Assembly (NCBI GenBank): GCA_045134375.1
Contig: JBGUVL010000046.1
Span: 1 to 49,453, forward strand
Reading direction: 5' to 3'
From: JBGUVL01 sp045134375
GTDB lineage: Bacteria > Bacillota_I > Bacilli_A > Erysipelotrichales > Erysipelotrichaceae
Length of the DNA: 49,453 bases
A program made the position numbers and the translations under genes. The notes under the pieces were generated by a model that was not told the origin of the DNA, did no database searches, and was given only the letters and a program-made list of their open reading frames with translations. Position 1 is the first letter of the stretch. Each line of letters begins with the position of its first letter. Shown one piece after another: positions 35,679 to 42,941 of the stretch.

Positions 35679-36881
35679 ATGAAACATAAATTAATGAATT
35701 TAAGCATAAAATTTAAAAGTCTTGCTGTTTTTCGTAATTTATATAGCCAACCTATTTTTATTACATTACAACATTTATTAGCCAAAAGTCAAGGAAATCA
35801 TGTAGTCGATTGCATTGATAGTATAGCTGAGTTTGCTTCTGTGATTTATGAACAGGGTGGAAATTTGAGTGATATCGTATTTACTTTGTGTATGGAAGAT
35901 GAAAATGCCTATGTGATACAAAGTGCGGAAGGGAAAAAAATAACATCTTCGATGCAATCTTCATTGCGACGGGAATTGTTGATCTTAGAAGAAATTTCGC
36001 AATTAACATTAGAAGATATTATTAGTGATTGTGGAATCGCAGATTATATAAAATTACTTCCTTCCTGGGAAATCAAATCTTATGATTTCCAATCGGAATA
36101 TGAGAAAAGATTGAAAAATATTAATCGATGTGGTTATGGAATCTATGCTAAATATCACATGTTTTATCTATTGGAAGATACGATAACACCAATTGCTTAT
36201 CCTGATACGCAACGTTTATCCGATTTTAGCGACTATGAAAGAGAACGTTCATTGGTGGTAAAGAACACAGAAGCATTGTTAGCTGGAGAAAAAGCAAGCA
36301 ATGTTTTGCTATATGGGGATGCAGGTACGGGTAAATCTAGTACAATTAAGGCTATTGTTAATGAGTTTAGTGGACGAGGATTGCGATTGTTAGAAGTGAA
36401 AAAACAACAATTGTATCAGATTCCTAAAGTGGTGGAAGAATTATCCAAGAATCCTTTGAAATTCATATTATTTATTGATGATTTAAGTTTTTCTAATAAT
36501 GATGAAAATTTTGCCGCATTAAAATCGATTTTAGAGGGAGGAGTATCGGCGTTAGGAAATAATGTGGTGATTTATGCAACAAGCAATCGAAGACATTTAA
36601 TTAAAGAAGATCACCAATCACGGCTTGGAGATGAAGTTCATTTAAATGATACACTGCAAGAAACAATGAGCTTATCTTCTCGGTTTGGTTTGATTATTAC
36701 TTTTAATCGACCGGAAAAAGATGTATATCTTCATATTGTTTCGAAGCTTGCGCAACAATATAACGTTGTGATGGAGGAATCGGAATTATTTAATAAAGCC
36801 GAAGCGTATGCCATCCGTCATCATGGCAGAAGTCCGAGAACGGCGAAACAGTTTATTGAGCTTTTAAAAGCTGGAATTTAG
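35679..36881 (+). CDS. DUF815 family AAA+ ATPase
   Basis: The 400-residue protein has a poorly conserved N-terminal half and a C-terminal AAA+ ATPase with Walker A LLYGDAGTGKSS (near residue 212) and Walker B FILFIDDLSF. An Arg-finger-like ATSNRRHL and a lid region (HHGRSPRTAKQFIELL) follow. This layout is that of DUF815 ATP-binding proteins, widespread but uncharacterised. No signal or membrane segment is seen. It lies directly before ffh, after a promoter of its own with an unusual inverted repeat, and divergent from ilvA. The ATG at 35679 is preferred to 35637, which falls inside the promoter. Confidence 0.82.
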   Translation: MKHKLMNLSIKFKSLAVFRNLYSQPIFITLQHLLAKSQGNHVVDCIDSIAEFASVIYEQGGNLSDIVFTLCMEDENAYVIQSAEGKKITSSMQSSLRRELLILEEISQLTLEDIISDCGIADYIKLLPSWEIKSYDFQSEYEKRLKNINRCGYGIYAKYHMFYLLEDTITPIAYPDTQRLSDFSDYERERSLVVKNTEALLAGEKASNVLLYGDAGTGKSSTIKAIVNEFSGRGLRLLEVKKQQLYQIPKVVEELSKNPLKFILFIDDLSFSNNDENFAALKSILEGGVSALGNNVVIYATSNRRHLIKEDHQSRLGDEVHLNDTLQETMSLSSRFGLIITFNRPEKDVYLHIVSKLAQQYNVVMEESELFNKAEAYAIRHHGRSPRTAKQFIELLKAGI

Positions 36882-36882
36882 A

Positions 36883-36911
36883 TTGTTTCCCATAATGAAG
36901 TTTGTTATAAT
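36883..36911 (+). promoter_or_regulatory. ffh promoter
   Basis: TTGTTT (36883-36888) and TATAAT (36906-36911) are 17 bases apart, with TG one base before the -10. Confidence 0.65.
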
Positions 36912-36948
36912 GAAACAGTTAAATAGAAAAAGAAAGTAGGAAATAATA

Positions 36949-38349
36949 ATGTTTGATTCACTGACGAAACGATTATCAAAAGCATTTCGCAATGTGGCAG
37001 GAAAAGGAAAGCTAAGCGAAAAAAATATGAATGATATGCTGCGTGAAGTACGTATGTCATTATTAGAAGCGGACGTTAACTATAAAGTTGTGAAACAGTT
37101 TATTGAGGATGTGAAAGAAAAAGCTCTAGGAGTAGAGGTAATGGAATCACTAAATCCAGGAGAAATGGTGGTTAAGATTGTCCGCGATGAATTAGTGAAA
37201 TTATTGGGAGAAAACGAATCCGAACTCGCATTTAGAGAAAGTGGAGTTACTTCCATTATGATGGTAGGTCTTCAAGGAACGGGGAAAACAACGGCTTCTG
37301 CGAAAATTGCCAATGTACTAAAACGAAAGAAAGATCGTAAAGTATTGTTGGCCGCATGTGATGTGATTCGTCCTGCAGCGATCGAACAACTTCAAGTATT
37401 AGGAGAACAGATTGCGACTGAGGTATTTACGCTAGGGGCAGAAACAAGCGCTTTAGAAACGGCAAAGCAAGCATTGGCATATGCTAGAAATCATCAATAC
37501 GACACGGTTATTTTTGATACTGCTGGTCGTTTGCATATCGATGATGCGTTGATGAATGAACTTCAGCAGATAAAAGATTATGTGAAGCCAGAAGAAATCT
37601 TATTAACGGTTGACGCAATGACAGGGCAGGATATCGTTAATGTTGCTGAGACTTTCCACAAGAAATTAAACGTAACAGGACTAGTTTTGACAAAATTAGA
37701 TGGTGATTCTAGAGGTGGAGGAATCCTTTCGGTTAGAGCCATCACAGGGGTTCCTGTAAAATTTACAGGTTTAGGTGAAAAAATAGATGATCTTGATATT
37801 TTCTATCCGGAACGAATGGCAGAACGAATTTTGGGTATGGGAGATATCATGACCTTGATTGAACAAGCGGAAGCTAAAATGGATGCTGATGTTGCAGAAA
37901 AAAGTGCTAAACGTATGATGGAAGGTCAGTTTGACTTTAATGATATGCTTGCGCAGTTTCAACAATTGAAAAAAATGGGATCGATGAATAAAATTATGAA
38001 AATGATCCCTGGGCTAAATCAATTTGCTGATCAGATGGATGAAGCAAAAGCCGATGATAGTATGAAACGAAGCGAAGCTATTATTTTAAGTATGACATTA
38101 GAGGAAAGAAGTAATCCATCTATTATTAAAAGTGGTCGGAAGGCGCGTATTGCGAAAGGAAGTGGAACACAAGTTAGTGATGTAAATCGTGTTTTAAAGC
38201 AATATGAAAAAACAAAAGAAGCGATTCGATTGATGTCTAGTATGGGTAAAAATGGAACTATGCCGGGAATGCCAGGCATGCCAGGAATGGGAACGACAAA
38301 ACCGCTTGGACAGAAAAAATTTGTATCCAAATTAAAAAAACGAAGATAA
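36949..38349 (+). CDS. ffh: signal recognition particle protein Ffh (SRP54)
   Basis: Ffh binds signal sequences and 4.5S RNA and docks with FtsY for membrane targeting. The 466-residue GTPase has the N domain, the G domain with GLQGTGKTTASAK (P-loop) and DTAGRLH and TKLDGDSRGGG. A Met-rich M domain follows (MKMIPGLNQFADQM, and SGRKARIAKGSG for RNA contact). The C-terminus has an MPG repeat (MPGMPGMPGMG). YlxM, usually directly before ffh in Firmicutes, is absent here. GTAGGA precedes the ATG. Confidence 0.97.
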   Translation: MFDSLTKRLSKAFRNVAGKGKLSEKNMNDMLREVRMSLLEADVNYKVVKQFIEDVKEKALGVEVMESLNPGEMVVKIVRDELVKLLGENESELAFRESGVTSIMMVGLQGTGKTTASAKIANVLKRKKDRKVLLAACDVIRPAAIEQLQVLGEQIATEVFTLGAETSALETAKQALAYARNHQYDTVIFDTAGRLHIDDALMNELQQIKDYVKPEEILLTVDAMTGQDIVNVAETFHKKLNVTGLVLTKLDGDSRGGGILSVRAITGVPVKFTGLGEKIDDLDIFYPERMAERILGMGDIMTLIEQAEAKMDADVAEKSAKRMMEGQFDFNDMLAQFQQLKKMGSMNKIMKMIPGLNQFADQMDEAKADDSMKRSEAIILSMTLEERSNPSIIKSGRKARIAKGSGTQVSDVNRVLKQYEKTKEAIRLMSSMGKNGTMPGMPGMPGMGTTKPLGQKKFVSKLKKRR

Positions 38350-38355
38350 GTATTG

Positions 38356-38393
38356 ATAGTGTTAAGTAAAAATACTTGACACTATATTTTTTT
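38356..38393 (+). terminator. terminator after ffh, overlapping the rpsP promoter
   Basis: ATAGTGTTAAGTA and TACTTGACACTAT pair around AAAA (one T-G wobble) and are followed by a T-rich run. The right arm contains the -35 (TTGACA) of the next promoter. Confidence 0.75.
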
Positions 38394-38403
38394 ATGGTAT
38401 ACT
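38376..38403 (+). promoter_or_regulatory. rpsP operon promoter
   Basis: TTGACA (38376-38381) and TATACT (38398-38403) are 16 bases apart, near consensus. It lies within the ffh terminator. Confidence 0.75.
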
Positions 38404-38442
38404 AACACAGTAACAATTAGAAATAATTAGGAGGAAATAGAT

Positions 38443-38715
38443 ATGGCAGTAAAGTTAAGATTAAAAAGAATGGGTAAAAAAGGACACCCTTTTTACCGTG
38501 TAGTTGCAGCAGATTCTAGAAGTCCAAGAGATGGAAGAATTATTGAATCCATTGGTACGTATGATCCAAATACGAATCCAGCATCTGTTAATATTGATGA
38601 AGAATTAGCAATTAAATGGATTAAGAATGGGGCTCAACCAACCGATACTGTTAGAGCTTTATTATCTAACATGGGTACATTAAAGAAGTTACACGACGAA
38701 AAGAACGCAAAATAA
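38443..38715 (+). CDS. rpsP: 30S ribosomal protein S16
   Basis: The 90-residue protein has the S16 signature LRLKRMGKKGHPFYRVVAADSR at residues 4-25 and IESIGTYDPNTNP. S16 helps fold the 16S rRNA 5' domain. AGGAGG lies eight bases upstream. Its TAA overlaps the next gene's ATG by one base (TAATG). It leads the rpsP-khpA-rimM-trmD group. Confidence 0.97.
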   Translation: MAVKLRLKRMGKKGHPFYRVVAADSRSPRDGRIIESIGTYDPNTNPASVNIDEELAIKWIKNGAQPTDTVRALLSNMGTLKKLHDEKNAK

Positions 38716-38972
38716 TGATTGATTTTGAAAAAATAGTCTTGGATCTTGTAAGTCCTATTGTAGATGATAAAGACAGTGTTACTGTGAAGGTGTTGTCTAC
38801 TTTAAATGAAAACGAGATTTTATTGCACATTTATGCAAACTCAGATGATGTTGCTCGATTGATCGGCCGTCGTGGGATTATGGCAAGCAGTATCCGTCAG
38901 ATGATGTCTGTAGCAGCAAGAAAAGAAAACAAGATTATCACAATCAAGTTTGAATCTTATCAGGATGCGTAA
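38715..38972 (+). CDS. khpA: KH-domain RNA-binding protein KhpA (YlqC)
   Basis: The 85-residue protein is a single type II KH domain with the GxxG loop in RLIGRRGIMASSIRQMM. KhpA forms a dimer with KhpB/EloR and affects cell elongation and sRNA-type regulation in Firmicutes. It starts in the rpsP stop (TAATG). Its last codons and stop form the stem-loop of a terminator, so part of the transcription probably stops here before rimM. Confidence 0.92.
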   Translation: MIDFEKIVLDLVSPIVDDKDSVTVKVLSTLNENEILLHIYANSDDVARLIGRRGIMASSIRQMMSVAARKENKIITIKFESYQDA

Positions 38973-38985
38973 GCATCCTTTTTTT
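38963..38985 (+). terminator. terminator hairpin overlapping the khpA stop codon
   Basis: GGATGC-GTAA-GCATCC is a perfect stem with the TAA stop in the loop and seven T residues after it. It lies inside the rpsP-trmD operon, so it may attenuate rimM-trmD expression. Confidence 0.75.
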
Positions 38986-38999
38986 AGAAGAGGTACGTC

Positions 39000-39494
39000 A
39001 TGAAAAAAATAAAAATTGGTACGATAGTAACAACTCATGGATTACGAGGCGAACTAAAAATAAAAAGTTTTAGTGATTTTGATGAGATACGTTATCAGAA
39101 AGGAAAACAACTTTTTATTCAATATCATGAAGAATTTCTGCCAGTAGAAGTAGTAAAATTTAGAATTCATAAAGGGATGGTTTTGGCTGCTTTTTCTGGA
39201 TTGGAAAATATCAATGCGGTTGAAAAATTTAGAAATTGTGATATCTATATGAATCAAGAGGATCGTCATGAATTAGAAGATAATGAGGTTTATTTTGCTG
39301 ATTTAAAATGCTGTGAAGTATATTTCGATGATGGTTCATTTCTTGGTAAAGTAGAGGAAGTGATGGAGACGGGAGCAAACGCGGTATTGCGTGTCAATCA
39401 AAAGATTTTGATCCCTTTTGTGGCTGCTTTTATCAAAGAATGTGACATTGAGAAAAAGAAAATTGTGGTAAAGAAGGTGGACGGATTATTATGA
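39000..39494 (+). CDS. rimM: ribosome maturation factor RimM
   Basis: RimM assists maturation of the 30S head through S19. The 164-residue protein starts with the typical KIGTIVTTHGLRGELKIKSFSDF (residues 5-27 of the N-terminal beta-barrel) and has a C-terminal PRC barrel ending near the conserved LIPFV. AGAGG precedes the ATG, shortly after an internal terminator. The stop overlaps trmD as ATGA. Confidence 0.95.
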   Translation: MKKIKIGTIVTTHGLRGELKIKSFSDFDEIRYQKGKQLFIQYHEEFLPVEVVKFRIHKGMVLAAFSGLENINAVEKFRNCDIYMNQEDRHELEDNEVYFADLKCCEVYFDDGSFLGKVEEVMETGANAVLRVNQKILIPFVAAFIKECDIEKKKIVVKKVDGLL

Positions 39495-40216
39495 GAATAA
39501 CCGTTTTAACACTATTTCCGGAATATTTTGATTCGTTTGCTGCGACCAGTATTATTAAACGTGCATTGGAGAAGAAAAAAGTAGAATTTGAAACCATTAA
39601 TTTTCGTGAATACACAAAGGATCGTCATAATAATGTTGATGATACGATTTGTGGTGGGGGAGCGGGTATGCTTTTGATGTGTCAGCCAATTGTGGACTGT
39701 ATTCGCGCAGTAAGAAGTGAACGTTCATTAGTCGTGATGTTATCTCCACAGGGAATACCGTTTTCGCAATCAAAAGCAAGAGAAATGATTGCTTATGATC
39801 ACGTCATTCTTTTGTGTGGTCATTATGAAGGTTTTGATGAAAGAATCCGTGATTATGTTGATATGGAATTATCAATTGGTGATTATATTTTGACTGGAGG
39901 AGAAGCTGGGGCTTTGGTTGTCAGTGATGCATTAATTCGACTTGTCGATGGGGTAATTCGAAAAGATTCTCATGAGGATGATTCGTTTGAAAATGAGTTA
40001 TTGGAATACCCACAGTATACTCGTCCAATCGATTTTGAAGGAAAAAAAGTACCTGATGTTTTATTAAGTGGTCATCACGAAAATATACGAAAATGGCGAT
40101 TGAAAGAATCTTTACGAAAAACATTGCATCGTCGTCCAGAATTATTAGAACATAGGAAATTAAGTGAAGAAGAACAAAAAATGATGGCAGAAATTAAATT
40201 AGAAGAAGAGAATTAG
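39491..40216 (+). CDS. trmD: tRNA (guanine37-N1)-methyltransferase
   Basis: TrmD methylates G37 of tRNAs with CCG/CCN-type anticodons and prevents +1 frameshifting. The 241-residue protein carries the knotted SAM site with LLCGHYEGFDERIRDYV, the start ITVLTLFPEYFDSF, and GGGAGMLL. A C-terminal domain typical of the family follows (RPIDFEGKKVPDVLLSGHH). Overlaps rimM by four bases. Confidence 0.97.
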   Translation: MRITVLTLFPEYFDSFAATSIIKRALEKKKVEFETINFREYTKDRHNNVDDTICGGGAGMLLMCQPIVDCIRAVRSERSLVVMLSPQGIPFSQSKAREMIAYDHVILLCGHYEGFDERIRDYVDMELSIGDYILTGGEAGALVVSDALIRLVDGVIRKDSHEDDSFENELLEYPQYTRPIDFEGKKVPDVLLSGHHENIRKWRLKESLRKTLHRRPELLEHRKLSEEEQKMMAEIKLEEEN

Positions 40217-40244
40217 CTAGAAAAAGGAAATAATTACTAGACAG

Positions 40245-40272
40245 TTGCGGTTATTTCTGTTATTATTATAAA
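40245..40272 (+). promoter_or_regulatory. rplS promoter
   Basis: TTGCGG (40245-40250) and TATAAA (40267-40272) are 16 bases apart, giving a leader of about 80 bases. Confidence 0.5.
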
Positions 40273-40278
40273 GCTTAT

Positions 40279-40361
40279 GGCACGGATGGTTCCGCTGCAT
40301 GGTAATGTTTTATTGCATGTATGAGCTGACGTTATATTTGAAGAAAAGGAGATATTTGATT
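40279..40361 (+). ncRNA. candidate L19 leader (rplS 5' element)
   Basis: The predicted rplS leader contains GC segments (GGCACGGATGG...CCGCTGC and GCATG...TGCATG, able to form stems) in the place where an L19 leader element is known in Firmicutes. I cannot check the Rfam model by eye; identification rests on position and visible stems. Confidence 0.4.
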
Positions 40362-40709
40362 ATGAACATGAATTTAGTAAACGAAATCACAAAATCACAG
40401 CTTAAGAATGACATTCCTGAATTCCGTAGCGGATGTACAGTTCGTGTACACGTTAAAATTAAGGAAGGCGACAAATCAAGAATCCAGGTATTCGAAGGTT
40501 TAGTAATTTCTAGAAAAGGTGGAGGAATTTCTGAAACATTTACCGTTCGTAAAATTTCAAATCAGATTGGTGTCGAAAGAACATTCCCATTACATTCTCC
40601 AATCATTGACAAAATCGAAGTGGTACGTAGAGGTAAAGTTAGAAGAAATAAATTGCACTATTTACGTGGTTTATCTGGAAAAGCTTCACGTATTAAAGAA
40701 ATTCGTTAA
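40362..40709 (+). CDS. rplS: 50S ribosomal protein L19
   Basis: The 115-residue L19 has the usual start NLVNEITKSQLKNDIPEF and the signatures RIQVFEGLVISRKGGG and KVRRNKLHYLRGLSGKASRIKEI. L19 lies at the subunit interface. The start at 40362 (second Met at 40368) follows AAAAGGAG; a longer frame from 40299 runs through the leader and is not used. It has its own promoter, a leader and a terminator. Confidence 0.96.
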   Translation: MNMNLVNEITKSQLKNDIPEFRSGCTVRVHVKIKEGDKSRIQVFEGLVISRKGGGISETFTVRKISNQIGVERTFPLHSPIIDKIEVVRRGKVRRNKLHYLRGLSGKASRIKEIR

Positions 40710-40718
40710 TTTGAAAGT

Positions 40719-40746
40719 AAAGTCGGTACGCCGGCTTTTCTTTTTT
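40719..40746 (+). terminator. terminator after rplS
   Basis: AAAGTCGG and CCGGCTTT pair around TACG (one T-G wobble) and run into a T-rich tract. It ends only about 20 bases before the lepB start. Confidence 0.75.
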
Positions 40747-40754
40747 CTCTCTTA

Positions 40755-40763
40755 TGATATAAT
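40755..40763 (+). promoter_or_regulatory. extended -10 promoter of lepB1 at leaderless distance
   Basis: TGATATAAT is a consensus extended -10. Its last base is seven bases before the A of the lepB ATG, so the predicted first transcribed base is the start codon. No ribosome binding site lies between. Confidence 0.55.
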
Positions 40764-40769
40764 TGATTC

Positions 40770-41342
40770 ATGAAGAAGGAAACGAAGCAGGAAATTCTGC
40801 AAGAGGTACTCTATATTTTAAGAACAATTGTCATCTGCTCGGTGGCAGTTTTTATATGTACGCGGTTGTTCGTTAAACCAATTCGTGTCGATGGAACAAG
40901 CATGCATCCTACCTTGCGTGATGATGACTTCGGTATTTCCTTTGTTCTTGGTTCTTTGCTTCAAAACTATCATCGTTTTGATGTAGTGATTGTTTATTCA
41001 CTGAGTGAAAATAAAGAATTGGTAAAACGCATTATTGGTTTGCCTGGGGAAACAATCGAATATAAAGACTCGTTACTTTATGTTGATGGGAAACAAGTGG
41101 CAGAAACTTTTTTTGATGATGATTATGTAAATTCACAAACATGGGGAGGAACACTTGACTTTACGGAAGATTTTGGTCCAGTGAGATTACAAGAGGACGA
41201 ATATTTTTTAATGGGTGACAATCGACCGGCTAGTTTAGATTCTCGCGAATTAGGAGTTTTTCATTCCAAAGATATTCGATGTAAATATGCATTGATCTTA
41301 TTTCCATTTCAACATTTTAATCTTGTGATTCATGATAACTAA
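40770..41342 (+). CDS. lepB: signal peptidase I (first copy)
   Basis: This membrane serine protease removes signal peptides from exported proteins. The 190-residue protein has one N-terminal membrane segment (LRTIVICSVAVFICTRLFV), the catalytic Ser in DGTSMHPTL, the general-base Lys in LVKRIIGLPGETIEY and the conserved YFLMGDNRPASLDSRELG. No Shine-Dalgarno lies before the ATG; instead a TATAAT is placed so that transcription would begin at the A of ATG. Its neighbour lepB2 is related. It lies after rplS and before ylqF, the common location in Firmicutes. Confidence 0.93.
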   Translation: MKKETKQEILQEVLYILRTIVICSVAVFICTRLFVKPIRVDGTSMHPTLRDDDFGISFVLGSLLQNYHRFDVVIVYSLSENKELVKRIIGLPGETIEYKDSLLYVDGKQVAETFFDDDYVNSQTWGGTLDFTEDFGPVRLQEDEYFLMGDNRPASLDSRELGVFHSKDIRCKYALILFPFQHFNLVIHDN

Positions 41343-41375
41343 TGATATATTTAATAACTAAAGGATGTGAGTAGA

Positions 41376-41954
41376 ATGGATAAGAATCAGGAAACGGGAA
41401 ATTCTTTGTTAATTGAACTTTTAGATTTAATACGAATTGTATTGATTTGTTTTGTCTGTGTTTTTATTTGTACACGATTTTTCTTTAAACCGGTAAAAGT
41501 AGAAGGGGCAAGCATGTATCCTACATTAAAAGATTCCGAATATGGATTTTCCAATGTTTTTTCTGCACTTTGTAATGATTTCTCTCGTTTTGATGTCGTG
41601 GTGGTTAGCAGTGAGGTTACAGGAAATGAAAATTGGGTAAAGCGCATAATTGCTTTACCTGGAGAAACAATCGAATACAAAGAAGATAAATTATATATTG
41701 ATGGATCCTATATTGAAGAACCTTTTTTAAATGAGGAATATAAAAACAAAACCAAAGGGGAAGGTTATTTTACGAATGATTTTGGACCTATTAAGCTAAA
41801 AAATAATGAATATTTTTTGATGGGAGATAATCGACCTGTTTCGCATGATTCACGTGCTGTGGGAGCCTTTCATGGAGATGATATTAATTCAAAATCGGTA
41901 TTAGTATTATTTCCTTTTAATGAGATTGGTTTGGTAAACAGTGGGAATAAGTAG
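41376..41954 (+). CDS. lepB: signal peptidase I (second copy)
   Basis: The protein of about 192 residues is a divergent paralogue of the first copy. It keeps the N-terminal membrane segment (IRIVLICFVCVFICTRFFF), Ser in EGASMYPTL, Lys in NWVKRIIALPGETIEY and FLMGDNRPVSHDSRAVG, so both look active. AAGGATGTGAG precedes the start at 41376; the GTG at 41367 lies within that site. Directly after its stop is a remnant of a cell-wall-anchored surface protein, so this copy may once have served that protein. Sequence differences suggest an old duplication. Confidence 0.92.
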   Translation: MDKNQETGNSLLIELLDLIRIVLICFVCVFICTRFFFKPVKVEGASMYPTLKDSEYGFSNVFSALCNDFSRFDVVVVSSEVTGNENWVKRIIALPGETIEYKEDKLYIDGSYIEEPFLNEEYKNKTKGEGYFTNDFGPIKLKNNEYFLMGDNRPVSHDSRAVGAFHGDDINSKSVLVLFPFNEIGLVNSGNK

Positions 41955-42226
41955 AAAAAATAGATACTAAATTAAATCCTGATGGAATGATTACATTTAA
42001 AATTGATTGATTCTCTACCTATGCAATTAACTATGCCGACAGCAAGATTAGATCAAATTTAAACATTGGTGATGTAATCGGAAAAAATACATCTACTTAT
42101 GTGATTACACTATTGTTAAGTTTTGCAATCATTGCTGGAATGGCTATCCTATTAAGCAAAAGAAAAAACGTTAGTGAACATTCATCTTTGAAAAAAGTAG
42201 GATATCGATTGGAATTAACTTTTTAA
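41951..42226 (+). pseudogene. C-terminal remnant of a sortase-type surface protein
   Basis: From 41951 a 91-codon frame reads DTKLNPDGMITFKID, one TGA (42008-42010), FSTYAINYADSK, and then NTSTYVITLLLSFAIIAGMAILLSKRKN, before a real stop at 42224. FSTYAI followed by a short linker, a hydrophobic helix and a basic tail is the usual end of LPXTG-type surface proteins of gut Firmicutes. The LPxTGD motif is degraded (NIGDVIGKNTS) and there is no start. The rest of the gene is missing, probably deleted up to lepB2. It overlaps lepB2 by four bases. Confidence 0.65.
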
Positions 42227-42259
42227 TCAAACCATAGAAAGGATTAAATAGGATAGAGT

Positions 42260-42285
42260 GAAAAAGCGGATATATCCGCTTTTTC
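42260..42285. terminator. perfect 26-base palindromic hairpin after the surface-protein remnant
   Basis: GAAAAAGCGGATA and TATCCGCTTTTTC are perfectly complementary with essentially no loop. With A and T runs inside the arms it could stop transcription in either direction. It is the likely original terminator of the surface-protein gene. Confidence 0.7.
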
Positions 42286-42941
42286 GATATGTGCCAGGTA
42301 TGATATCAATCCAGTCGATGACAGTGATGCAATGGGTAAAGTCGGTGATATGATAGCTAGAAAGTAAATGATCCTTGCAAGTTAACGCAACAATAATCAA
42401 AGTAGTTCAATCAATAAAAGGGAATCAGATTGCCAGAATCTGGATGAAAAATAGGTAGAATGAAATTATTATTTGAATAGTTGGGATAATGGTGACACCA
42501 AAAGATAAGATATGTCATCTCAATTCAGTGGAAGAAACAAAAAAACGATTGATAAGAATCTACGGAAGCTAAGTATTTAATATAAGTGTAAATCTAGCAA
42601 AGATCATATCTTTTAAATGTGTAAATACAAGTTTAGGATGGTGCAGAAGAAGTGAAATGAATATCGTAAATTTCACATTATCTTTAAAAATTCTAGGAAT
42701 TAAGAAAAGGGCAGACTTGGATTGGTCCATCCCTTTGATTACTAAGAGAGTATACAAGATCCGTAGGTACGGTTCAATGGAGGGAAAAAAATTCATTTTA
42801 TTCCTCTACCTTATTGATTGAAAGGAAGAGGAACTGATGATTTTTGATGAATTAAAAAATGTTTTTTGGTACAATAAGAAAGAATTTTAATCAAGTAATT
42901 TTAATAAGATTGATTCACAAGGATAAAAATGATAGGATGTG
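42286..42941. other. gene-free decayed region before ylqF
   Basis: No intact gene is seen. It contains the group II intron-like scar at 42741-42784 and an extended -10 (TGGTACAAT, 42867-42875) that may drive ylqF. The rest is AT-rich sequence without clear coding. Confidence 0.45.
42741..42784 (+). mobile_element. possible group II intron domain V scar
   Basis: The stretch GATTACTAAGAGAG... followed by GATCCGTAGGTACGGTTC and AATGGAGG resembles the 3' half of group II intron domain V (AGCCGTAT...GTACGGTTC) with deletions. An 82-codon open frame (42573-42821) spans it, ending RRYGSMEGKKF, the translation such ends often give. No intron-encoded protein is visible. I cannot check folding, so this is tentative. 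Confidence 0.3.

Noticed and set aside
40299..40361. Longer start for L19.
   Set aside because: The added residues lie in the mRNA leader; L19 begins at 40362 by homology and by the AAAAGGAG site.
42569..42796. 75-residue minus-strand frame in the gap before ylqF.
   Set aside because: No ribosome site and no recognisable motif; the same bases hold the intron-like scar on the plus strand.
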